Shown: positions 1 through 5,122 of the stretch, one piece after another
How positions within the stretch are numbered: the first letter of the stretch is position 1
Layout: each line of letters starts with the position of its first letter
Source of the DNA: Clostridia bacterium
GTDB lineage: Bacteria > Bacillota > Clostridia > Christensenellales > HGM11417
NCBI GenBank assembly: GCA_028700355.1
Contig: JAQVSX010000014.1
Coordinates: forward strand, 1 to 5,512
Reading direction: 5' to 3'
Length of the DNA: 5,512 bases
Program-made: the position numbers and the translations under genes
The notes under the pieces: model-generated
The model's database searches: none
Seen by the model: only the letters and a program-made list of their open reading frames with translations
Told to the model about the DNA's origin: nothing

Positions 1-22
1 CATAACCCTGTAAAAAAACAAA

Positions 23-66
23 AAAAAGGGACTGAACAAAACAATAATGTTACAATCTCCCTTTTT
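23..66 (+). terminator. possible weak terminator of an upstream gene
   Basis: A 9-base arm (23-31, AAAAAGGGA) is perfectly complementary to 58-66 (TCCCTTTTT), with a run of A before it and T-rich sequence (ATTT) after it. This resembles a rho-independent terminator in an AT-rich genome. The loop is about 26 nt, and only four of the nine pairs lie outside the A/T run, so the structure is weak. It may end the gene that lies left of the window, which is not visible here. It could equally be a chance pairing of A-rich and T-rich tracts. Confidence 0.3.
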
Positions 67-88
67 ATTTGCCTTGTCGGATGTTTCT

Positions 89-141
89 TAGAGTTTTCCT
101 AATCGGGAACCTCTAAATAGCCCCTGAATATAGAGTTTCCC
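89..141. repeat. three-copy 11-bp motif (direct, inverted, direct) upstream of spoIIIAA
   Basis: Copy 1 at 89-99 is TAGAGTTTTCC. Copy 2 at 105-115, read on the minus strand, is TAGAGGTTCCC. Copy 3 at 131-141 is TAGAGTTTCCC. Copies 1 and 3 continue as a 16-bp direct repeat (89-104 and 131-146, one mismatch), and their starts are 42 bp apart, about four helical turns. Copy 2 can pair with copy 1 (5-nt loop; one mismatch and one G-T pair) or with copy 3 (15-nt loop; one mismatch). The set ends just before the candidate promoter. It could be an operator with several half-sites, or alternative RNA hairpins if read through from upstream. No regulator is assigned. Confidence 0.55.
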
Positions 142-144
142 TAA

Positions 145-192
145 TCATATTTTGGGATAAGCTGTAATATTATATAATAAGCGGTATAAACA
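145..192 (+). promoter_or_regulatory. candidate sigma-E-type promoter(s) of the spoIIIA operon
   Basis: In B. subtilis spoIIIA is read by mother-cell sigma-E, whose consensus is roughly KMATATT, 14-15 bp, CATACAMT. Two overlapping candidates fit. The first has TCATATT at 145-151 (full match), 14 bp, then AATATTAT at 166-173 (5 of 8). The second has TAATATT at 165-171 (full match), 13 bp, then TATAAACA at 185-192 (5 of 8), which would leave a leader of about 27 nt. Neither -10 is good, and such AT-rich sequence makes -35 matches cheap. A TATAAT also sits at 173-178, but without a convincing sigma-A -35. The location is more certain than the exact site. Confidence 0.45.
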
Positions 193-225
193 GATATATA
201 AAGCAGATAAAAGGGACTATAAACT

Positions 226-1089
226 ATGGAAAGTATTTTGCCACAAAAATTAATTGATGAGGTCAGCCGCTATGCCGAAAGGGACAAACTGTTTGAGCTG
301 CGACTTAGAAAAGGCAGAAAAATATCGGCAAATATAGCAGGAAAATACATAGAAATTGATACGGTCTGCAATCCCGAATGGATACAGGAAACTCTGCTTA
401 AAGCGGGTAAGTTTTCGCTCTATGCGGTAAACGAACAGATTAAGGCGGGTTTTATAGGCGTAAGTGGGGGCATGCGCATAGGGCTTTGCGGTCAGGCGGT
501 CTATGACGGCGAAAATATAAAGACGCTTAAAAGCATTACATCGCTTAATGTAAGGTTTCCGCACGAGATAAAGGGCTGCGGCGGTAAGGTGCTTAGGCAT
601 TGCTTTGACGGCAAAATGCTCAGTACACTTGTTATTTCTCCCCCCGGAGCAGGCAAAACGACACTTATCAGGGATATTTGCAGAAGCATAAGCGACGGCG
701 CAAATGTGCTGATAATTGACGAAAGAGGTGAAATATCAGGAGAGGCGGACGGCGGTTTCAGCTTTGATATTGGCAGCAGCGATGTGCTTTTGTACTGTAA
801 AAAGCAATTCGGCTTTATTAACGGAATACGCTCTATGCGCCCCGAAGTTATTGTATGCGACGAGCTTAAAGGCTTATGCGATATACAGTCCGTTGAAGAG
901 GCGCTGTATTGCGGAGTAAGCGTTGTTGCAACGCTGCACGCTCAGGATATCAGCGATTTAAGGTATAAAAGGGGCTTTGAAAGACTGATAGAAAGCAAAG
1001 CGTTTAAAAGGTATATAATTTTGACAGATACTCCCGCCGTAGGCACGCTAAAAAATGTTTATGACGAAAATATGGAAGTGATTGTATGA
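226..1089 (+). CDS. spoIIIAA: stage III sporulation protein AA, secretion-type ATPase
   Basis: This is the cytoplasmic ATPase of the SpoIIIA-SpoIIQ channel, related to type II/IV secretion ATPases, and thought to energise the complex in the mother cell. The protein has 287 residues (about 307 in B. subtilis). The N-terminal part carries the family segment around residues 73-90 (GFIGVSGGMRIGLCG). The P-loop is at 138-146 (SPPGAGKTT, with K144 and T145), and a Walker B-like strand at 161-166 ends in D165-E166. A second acidic motif follows at 202-213 (RSMRPEVIVCDE), then TLHA at 236-239. The first P-loop glycine is Ser138. The ATG is preceded by AAAAGGGA (209-216) at a spacing of 9 nt. The gene overlaps spoIIIAB by 4 nt (ATGA), so the two are probably translationally coupled. 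Family and operon position make the call firm. Confidence 0.97.
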   Translation: MESILPQKLIDEVSRYAERDKLFELRLRKGRKISANIAGKYIEIDTVCNPEWIQETLLKAGKFSLYAVNEQIKAGFIGVSGGMRIGLCGQAVYDGENIKTLKSITSLNVRFPHEIKGCGGKVLRHCFDGKMLSTLVISPPGAGKTTLIRDICRSISDGANVLIIDERGEISGEADGGFSFDIGSSDVLLYCKKQFGFINGIRSMRPEVIVCDELKGLCDIQSVEEALYCGVSVVATLHAQDISDLRYKRGFERLIESKAFKRYIILTDTPAVGTLKNVYDENMEVIV

Positions 1090-1586
1090 TTTATATTCTT
1101 TGCGGAGCTGTAATATTCGGTACAACATATATCGGTTTTGGCATAGCGAATTATTATATAAAGAGGGAAAAACTGTTTTTTGAGCTTTGCCAATTTTGTG
1201 AAAAGCTTAAAACAGACATTGGTTTTTTATTGATGCCATTAGAGGAAATTTTATCCCAAGCGTCAGAAAATTACCTATCGGGGCTTAAAGATATTGCAGA
1301 TTTATGTAAAAATATAATTAAAGGCGGAAATGAGCTTACAAGCGAAAAGTTGCAGCAGCAATTAAAATGCGCCTGCATAAATGAAGAAGAAAAAAGGCTT
1401 ATTTGCGGCTTTTTTTGTATGCTGGGCAAAAGCGACGAAAAGACGCAGATAGAGCAAATAGAAAGCTATAAGCAAAGGTTTTCGGCGGCGGAACAAAGTT
1501 GCAGCGCCGATAAAAAAAAATACTCGCCTATGTATAAAAAGCTTGGCTTTTTGTTGGGTGTAGCAGTCTGTCTTTTTATGATTTGA
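1086..1586 (+). CDS. spoIIIAB: stage III sporulation protein AB, GspF/TadC-like
   Basis: SpoIIIAB is a small membrane protein with similarity to the GspF-type partner of secretion ATPases, and it probably docks SpoIIIAA at the membrane. The product has 166 residues (171 in B. subtilis). A hydrophobic N-terminal segment (about 2-22) and a C-terminal one (about 153-166) flank a helical soluble region. The family hallmark LGKSD with a following Q is at 113-121. The ATG lies inside the end of spoIIIAA, with a modest Shine-Dalgarno GGAAG at 1074-1078. Ten cysteines occur in 166 residues, including a CxxC at 35-38 and a cluster at 95, 97, 107 and 111. Overall identity is weaker than for its neighbours, but motif, length, topology and position agree. 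Confidence 0.93.
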   Translation: MIYILCGAVIFGTTYIGFGIANYYIKREKLFFELCQFCEKLKTDIGFLLMPLEEILSQASENYLSGLKDIADLCKNIIKGGNELTSEKLQQQLKCACINEEEKRLICGFFCMLGKSDEKTQIEQIESYKQRFSAAEQSCSADKKKYSPMYKKLGFLLGVAVCLFMI

Positions 1587-1619
1587 CAATATATTTTTAT
1601 TGGCAATGCGGGAGAAAAT

Positions 1620-1817
1620 ATGGGTGTTGATATAATTTTTAAAATTGCGGCGATAGGTATATTGACTGCAATAACAGGACAGATACTTAAAAAATCTGAC
1701 AGGGACGAAATGGCAACGCTTACGACTTTGGCGGGGCTTGTTATTGTATTGATGATGGTAATAGATATGATAAGCAGGCTTTTTGATACAATAAAATCTC
1801 TGTTTTCTCTTTATTGA
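1620..1817 (+). CDS. spoIIIAC: stage III sporulation protein AC
   Basis: This is a small integral membrane protein of the SpoIIIA complex, with 65 residues against 68 in B. subtilis. Two hydrophobic segments (about 4-23 and 37-57) are separated by a short charged turn at 24-30 (LKKSDRD). The pattern KIAAIGI near the start and LAGLVIVL at 37-44 is typical of SpoIIIAC. GGGAG at 1610-1614 gives a good Shine-Dalgarno 5 nt before the ATG. A 33-nt gap separates it from spoIIIAB, and only one base separates it from spoIIIAD, to which it is related in sequence. Its exact role is not established; it is essential in B. subtilis and thought to form part of the membrane core with SpoIIIAD and SpoIIIAE. 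Confidence 0.95.
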   Translation: MGVDIIFKIAAIGILTAITGQILKKSDRDEMATLTTLAGLVIVLMMVIDMISRLFDTIKSLFSLY

Positions 1818-1818
1818 T

Positions 1819-2205
1819 ATGGATATATTCAAGATATGCGCAATAGGATTGCTTGCGGCTGTGCTTGCGCTTACCGTTAAGCAGTACAAGCCCGAAATAG
1901 CGCTGCTTATATCGGCAGGAGCGGCAATAATAATACTCTTTATCGTAGCGGATTACATTTTTGAGGCGGTTACGGTGCTTTCCGCCCTTTCGGAAAAGGC
2001 GGGCGTAAACAGCGATTTGCTCTCTGCCGTGTTAAAAATAATAGGCGTTGGTTATATCGCAGAGTTTTCAGCGGGTGTTTGCGAAGACAGCGGAAATAAA
2101 AGCATAGGGGACAAGATTACCTTTGCCGCAAAGATAATAATATTGATAGCGGCACTTCCTATGCTTACCGCTGTAATAGATATAATTACACAAATGACGG
2201 TTTAA
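1819..2205 (+). CDS. spoIIIAD: stage III sporulation protein AD
   Basis: SpoIIIAD is a polytopic membrane protein of the SpoIIIA core, here 128 residues (133 in B. subtilis). Hydrophobic segments lie at about 3-19, 27-47, 65-83 and 104-126. The family signature is clear in the second half: LKIIGVGYIAEFSAGVCEDS at 72-91, then a charged turn and a segment with IAALPML. The start repeats the SpoIIIAC-like N-terminus (FKICAIGLL), consistent with shared ancestry. The ATG comes one base after the spoIIIAC stop, and the sequence before it is T-rich with no recognisable Shine-Dalgarno. Translation therefore probably depends on ribosomes finishing spoIIIAC, which would keep the two products in proportion. 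That coupling is inference. Confidence 0.96.
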   Translation: MDIFKICAIGLLAAVLALTVKQYKPEIALLISAGAAIIILFIVADYIFEAVTVLSALSEKAGVNSDLLSAVLKIIGVGYIAEFSAGVCEDSGNKSIGDKITFAAKIIILIAALPMLTAVIDIITQMTV

Positions 2206-2216
2206 AGCGGTGATTT

Positions 2217-3419
2217 ATGAGGGTTAAGCTTACATTAAAAATTTTATTTCTTATATTTACTCTGGCGCTGGCATTATTGCCGCAAACTGCGGTAAAAAAT
2301 GTTTGTGCAAAAGACACTGTGCTGCCCGATGTACATAAACAGCTTGAAGACAATGTAAGCGAACAATTAAACAGCATAGACACAGCGGCATTTGATAAAT
2401 TTATATATTCCTTAGATGACGATGGCTTTAATATTTTCGGTGCAAACAGCTTTAAGGAAAAGATTGAAAAGGTTTTAAAGGGCGAGGTAGGGGGCAGCGG
2501 CTATGTATTAGAAACGATACTGCAAATTGTCTTTCATCAGGCGGTAAAACTTTTGCCCGTAATTGCAAGCGTTGTCGCGGTTTCTATACTTGGCAATCTG
2601 CTCGCTGTGGCAAAATCTCAAAAGACCAAAACCGGTGATATTATACATTTTATGTGTTATCTGTCAATTGTACTTATTGTGCTTACGCTTGTCTATCAGC
2701 TTGCATCAAGCCTTGTCAGCACACTTAACCTTATAAAAGATTTAATGGCTGCAATATTTCCGCTGATACTGACGCTTATGGCGGCAAGCGGAAGCGCAAT
2801 GTCAAGCAGTATATATCAGCCCGCCGTTGTACTGCTCAGCAGTATGGTTACAGGCATAATAATCAGCGTTATTATACCGCTGTTTATTGCGTCAATTATT
2901 TTAAGCGTTGTTTCCAATTTGACGGATAATATAAAGGTAGCAAAATTTGCAGATTTTTTCAAGAGCAGCGGCAAATGGATAATAGGCATTTCATTTACGG
3001 TTTTTATTGCATTTTTAAGCATACAGGGAATTTTGGCATCTACGCACGACAGCGTTTCGATAAGAACTATAAAATATGCCGTAAGCAATTCCATACCCTT
3101 TGTAGGCGGTTATATAAAGGAAGGCTTTGACCTTGTGCTTGGCAGCACCGTGCTTATTAAAAACGCTGTCGGCGTTGCGGGGCTTATTATGCTTATATGC
3201 TATGTACTTGCGCCAGTTGTTAATATGATAGTATGTTCACTCGGCTTAAAACTTGCGGCGGCTATCTGCGAGCCGCTTAGCGACAAAAAAATACCCTCTT
3301 TTTTGCAGGCGGCGGCATCAAATTTTAATCTGCTTATAGCCGCATTTGTATCCGTTGCCTTTATGTTTTTTATTACCGTAATGCTGCTGCTTATGACATC
3401 AAATGCGGTGCTGGCATGA
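2217..3419 (+). CDS. spoIIIAE: stage III sporulation protein AE
   Basis: SpoIIIAE is the largest membrane component of the complex, 400 residues against 399 in B. subtilis, where its insertion depends on the YidC homologue SpoIIIJ. A signal peptide is evident: basic start, hydrophobic core at 8-22, and a plausible cleavage after VCA (residue 31). A soluble region follows to about 105, then roughly six or seven membrane segments between 110 and 394. Conserved blocks are visible: FPLILTLMAASGSAMS at 181-196, SIRTIKYAVSNSIPFVGG at 281-298, and LIKNAVGVAGL at 313-323. The Shine-Dalgarno is poor (GGTGA at 2209-2213, only 3 nt from the ATG), but no better start lies near. The stop overlaps the spoIIIAF start by 4 nt. 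Confidence 0.97.
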   Translation: MRVKLTLKILFLIFTLALALLPQTAVKNVCAKDTVLPDVHKQLEDNVSEQLNSIDTAAFDKFIYSLDDDGFNIFGANSFKEKIEKVLKGEVGGSGYVLETILQIVFHQAVKLLPVIASVVAVSILGNLLAVAKSQKTKTGDIIHFMCYLSIVLIVLTLVYQLASSLVSTLNLIKDLMAAIFPLILTLMAASGSAMSSSIYQPAVVLLSSMVTGIIISVIIPLFIASIILSVVSNLTDNIKVAKFADFFKSSGKWIIGISFTVFIAFLSIQGILASTHDSVSIRTIKYAVSNSIPFVGGYIKEGFDLVLGSTVLIKNAVGVAGLIMLICYVLAPVVNMIVCSLGLKLAAAICEPLSDKKIPSFLQAAASNFNLLIAAFVSVAFMFFITVMLLLMTSNAVLA

Positions 3420-3919
3420 TTGGGGGGACTTTCGGCATATATATACTCACGATAACGGGGGCTGTCGTTATTATCGCCGTTTCAGAAATATTAATGCCCG
3501 AAGGCAAGACGGCTAAATATGTAAAGAGTGCCCTTTCCGTATTTTTGGTATTTATAATTATTTCGCCTATTGCAAATTTTTTTAATAAGGGAATTGATTA
3601 TAAAGATATTTTTAAGCAGGATATTTTGCAAAGCGATTATGCATTTTCCGCAAAGCTGAACGAGCAAAGGGCAAAGGCAATGGAAAAATCCGCGCGTAAT
3701 TATTTACAGCAAAAGGGTTACCCAAATATTGCGGTAAAGGTTTTGTACAGCGGCGACAAAGAAAAAATTGAAATTGATTTTATTCAGCTTGATTTAACAA
3801 ATTTTGAATTTAACGGCGATAGTCAGCATATATATATTATTGATAATATTATTGATTTAACCGCCGAATATTTTAATGTATCAAAGGAGCGTGTTTATAC
3901 CTATGGAGAAAATCAATAA
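3416..3919 (+). CDS. spoIIIAF: stage III sporulation protein AF, ring-building family
   Basis: SpoIIIAF is anchored by two N-terminal membrane segments (about 7-26 and 36-55) and ends in a soluble domain with the ring-building fold shared with SpoIIIAG and SpoIIIAH. The soluble part lies in the space between the two forespore membranes. The product has 167 residues, shorter than the 206 in B. subtilis. The missing length appears to lie in linkers and tail, since the second membrane segment (SALSVFLVFIIISPI, 38-52) and the alpha/beta domain (about 80-163: a helix with RAKAMEK, strand VKVLYS, strand IEIDFIQ, late helix and VYTYG strand) are all present. The ATG overlaps the spoIIIAE stop (ATGA), with only a weak GCGGTG upstream. 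The last 17 nt overlap spoIIIAG. Confidence 0.93.
   Translation: MIGGTFGIYILTITGAVVIIAVSEILMPEGKTAKYVKSALSVFLVFIIISPIANFFNKGIDYKDIFKQDILQSDYAFSAKLNEQRAKAMEKSARNYLQQKGYPNIAVKVLYSGDKEKIEIDFIQLDLTNFEFNGDSQHIYIIDNIIDLTAEYFNVSKERVYTYGENQ
3884..3889 (+). promoter_or_regulatory. ribosome binding site that sets the spoIIIAG start
   Basis: AAGGAG at 3884-3889 lies inside the end of spoIIIAF and 13 nt before the ATG at 3903. The in-frame ATG at 3876 lies upstream of this site and the in-frame GTG at 3891 is only 1 nt after it, so neither can use it. The spacing to 3903 is a little long but workable. This supports 3903 as the start. Confidence 0.7.
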
Positions 3920-4475
3920 TGTTACCGCAAAAAAAAAGACGGCAAAGTTTGACGGTATTTTTAAAAAACTTAAATCCATTAAGAATATAGAACTGATAAT
4001 TGCGGCTGTATTTATAGGGATTATTCTTATAATATTTTTTTCGGGCAGTCTTTTCGGGGGTAAAAAAGACGATACCGTAACATTTACGCTAAACGAATAC
4101 GGCGTTGCCCTTGAAAAAAAATTAGAAAAAATACTCGGCGATATAAGCGGCGCAGGCAAAGTTAGCGTAATGATTACATTTGAAAGCGGCGTGGAAATTA
4201 TAACCGCCTCTACCATAAGCAAACAGTCTAATACCGTGATAGATGATTATTCGGGAGGGTACAGGGAAACTAAATCGGTAACGGAAAACGACAATCCGCT
4301 GATTATTAACGGCAAAGCCGTAGTTTTAAAGGAAATAGAGCCGACTGTAAAAGGCGTTGTAATTGTAAGCGAGGGCGCAGGCAGCGTAAGGGTTAAGATA
4401 GAGCTTACAAAGGCGGTAAGCACATTGCTGAGTTTGCAGCCTGAAAAAATAGAAATTTTTGAAATGACAAGATAA
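3903..4475 (+). CDS. spoIIIAG: stage III sporulation protein AG, ring-forming channel component
   Basis: SpoIIIAG forms the large oligomeric ring of the intermembrane channel in B. subtilis and has a ring-building fold related to type III secretion rings. The product has 190 residues from the ATG at 3903 (229 in B. subtilis). A basic, lysine-rich cytoplasmic tail (1-28) precedes one membrane segment (about 30-48). The soluble part starts with LEKILGDISGAGKVSVMITF at 74-93. An insertion of about 98-140, rich in Ser, Thr and Asp, corresponds to the beta-rich insert that splits the fold. The second half carries PTVKGVVIVSEGAG at 147-160 and the closing helix and strand (STLLSLQPEKIEIFEM). An ATG at 3876 would add nine residues but lies before the ribosome binding site. 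The gene overlaps spoIIIAF by 17 nt. Confidence 0.95.
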   Translation: MEKINNVTAKKKTAKFDGIFKKLKSIKNIELIIAAVFIGIILIIFFSGSLFGGKKDDTVTFTLNEYGVALEKKLEKILGDISGAGKVSVMITFESGVEIITASTISKQSNTVIDDYSGGYRETKSVTENDNPLIINGKAVVLKEIEPTVKGVVIVSEGAGSVRVKIELTKAVSTLLSLQPEKIEIFEMTR

Positions 4476-4492
4476 TAAAGTTATTTTACAAT
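4464..4492 (+). promoter_or_regulatory. candidate internal sigma-A-like promoter for spoIIIAH
   Basis: ATGACA at 4464-4469 (5 of 6 to TTGACA) is followed, after exactly 17 bp, by TACAAT at 4487-4492 (5 of 6 to TATAAT). The pair spans the end of spoIIIAG and the start of the 41-nt gap before spoIIIAH. The predicted start point would be near 4499, at the edge of the AGGAGG ribosome binding site, leaving a very short leader. Chance matches are common in AT-rich DNA, so this is only a candidate. Confidence 0.3.
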
Positions 4493-4500
4493 AATCTGAT

Positions 4501-4506
4501 AGGAGG
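4501..4506 (+). promoter_or_regulatory. strong ribosome binding site of spoIIIAH
   Basis: AGGAGG at 4501-4506 lies 10 nt before the ATG at 4517. It is the best Shine-Dalgarno in the operon and contrasts with the weak or absent ones before spoIIIAD, AE and AF. This suggests that SpoIIIAH is translated independently and at a higher level than the membrane core proteins. Confidence 0.85.
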
Positions 4507-4516
4507 ATATAAAAAA

Positions 4517-5002
4517 ATGTTAACGAGAAAGAAAAAGATTTTTATACTTGCGGGTATGGTGGTATTGCTGGTCGCAACGGCTATACTCAATTTTCAGCTT
4601 GCGGCAAATGCCGATAAAGACGACGGCGATGATTACATAACTACTGGCAGTTTCTTTATGGAATCGAGGTCCGTAAGGGAATCTACAAGGAGCGAAGAGC
4701 TTGCTTGGCTTGATTCTATAATAGAAACAACGCAGGCGGAATACTCAGAACAAAGGCAGACAGCTATGGACCAGAAGCTTAAACTTATTAACAATATGGA
4801 CCAGGAAATGAATGTGGAACAGATACTAAAAGGCAAGGGTTATGAAGATGTTATCGTAACAATGAGTCTTACCGCCGATAGCGCAAACATTATCGTAAAG
4901 GCGGCTGAGCTTACAAGAGACGATTATGCCGTAATATACAATGCAATGTACGAGCAAACGGGGCTTGATGCCGACGATATACGCATTATACCCATAGAAT
5001 AA
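4517..5002 (+). CDS. spoIIIAH: stage III sporulation protein AH, SpoIIQ-binding
   Basis: SpoIIIAH is the mother-cell half of the zipper that binds SpoIIQ of the forespore across the intermembrane space. Its C-terminal domain has the YscJ/FliF-like ring-building fold. The product has 161 residues, clearly shorter than the 218 of B. subtilis. A basic start (RKKK, 4-7) and one membrane segment (about 8-28) are followed by an acidic linker (33-39), a long charged helical stretch (about 55-97), and the fold at about 98-161: helix VEQILKGKGYED, strand VIVTMSL, strand NIIVKAAELT, helix with YAVIYNAMYEQTG, and final strand IRIIPIE. The ring-building fold appears complete, so the difference in length lies in the linker. 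The partner gene spoIIQ is not in this window. Confidence 0.95.
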   Translation: MLTRKKKIFILAGMVVLLVATAILNFQLAANADKDDGDDYITTGSFFMESRSVRESTRSEELAWLDSIIETTQAEYSEQRQTAMDQKLKLINNMDQEMNVEQILKGKGYEDVIVTMSLTADSANIIVKAAELTRDDYAVIYNAMYEQTGLDADDIRIIPIE

Positions 5003-5005
5003 GTA

Positions 5006-5033
5006 TATAGGGAATATTATAGCTTCCCCTATA
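5006..5033 (+). terminator. possible weak terminator after spoIIIAH
   Basis: TATAGGG at 5006-5012 pairs with CCCTATA at 5027-5033. Two inner A-T pairs continue the stem (5013-5014 with 5024-5025) past a single bulged C at 5026, closing a loop of about 9 nt. The hairpin starts 3 nt after the spoIIIAH stop, which is a usual place for a terminator. However, AAATTGCC follows rather than a run of T; the first TTTT is at 5051-5054. It may slow or partly stop transcription, or stabilise the 3' end of the operon message. Confidence 0.4.
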
Positions 5034-5060
5034 AATTGCCAAAATTAGCGTTTTAGATTA

Positions 5061-5089
5061 TTGTAAATGCTTTGAATTTATGTTATAAT
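5061..5089 (+). promoter_or_regulatory. sigma-A-type promoter of the Asp23/Gls24 gene
   Basis: TTGTAA at 5061-5066 and a perfect TATAAT at 5084-5089 are separated by 17 bp. TG at 5081-5082 also makes an extended -10 element. The start of transcription should fall near 5096, giving a leader of about 27 nt before the TTG start at 5123. This would allow expression in growing cells, separate from the sporulation-specific operon. Confidence 0.75.
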
Positions 5090-5107
5090 GTCTTTGAAGA
5101 TAATTTC

Positions 5108-5113
5108 AAGGAG
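5108..5113 (+). promoter_or_regulatory. ribosome binding site that sets a TTG start
   Basis: AAGGAG at 5108-5113 lies 9 nt before the in-frame TTG at 5123, an ideal spacing. The in-frame ATG at 5072 has no Shine-Dalgarno and lies between the -35 and -10 elements of the promoter, so it should not be transcribed from it. Confidence 0.8.
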
Positions 5114-5122
5114 CTGCTTATT

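Noticed and set aside
74..81. Possible Spo0A box (TTGTCGGA)
   Set aside because: It differs from TTTGTCGAA at two positions over nine, stands alone, and spoIIIA is not a known direct Spo0A target in B. subtilis.
716..919. 67-codon open frame inside spoIIIAA (+ strand, another frame)
   Set aside because: It lies within the conserved Walker B to C-terminal part of SpoIIIAA, has no ribosome binding site, and its product resembles no known family.
1362..1889. 175-codon open frame on the minus strand
   Set aside because: It lies across the end of spoIIIAB, all of spoIIIAC and the start of spoIIIAD, which are firmly identified on the other strand. Its product is low in complexity (many H, Y, K, R) and matches no family I recognise.
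3826..3856. ATATAT/ATTATTG-rich tract as a simple repeat or origin-like element
   Set aside because: It is translated as ordinary residues (HIYIIDNIIDL) of spoIIIAF and shows no DnaA boxes or wider repeat pattern.
3876..3902. Upstream ATG for spoIIIAG (adds nine residues)
   Set aside because: It lies upstream of the AAGGAG at 3884-3889 and has no ribosome binding site of its own; the added residues lack the basic character of the tail that follows.
5072..5122. ATG start for the Asp23/Gls24 gene
   Set aside because: It falls inside the promoter spacer and lacks a Shine-Dalgarno; the TTG at 5123 has one at ideal spacing.
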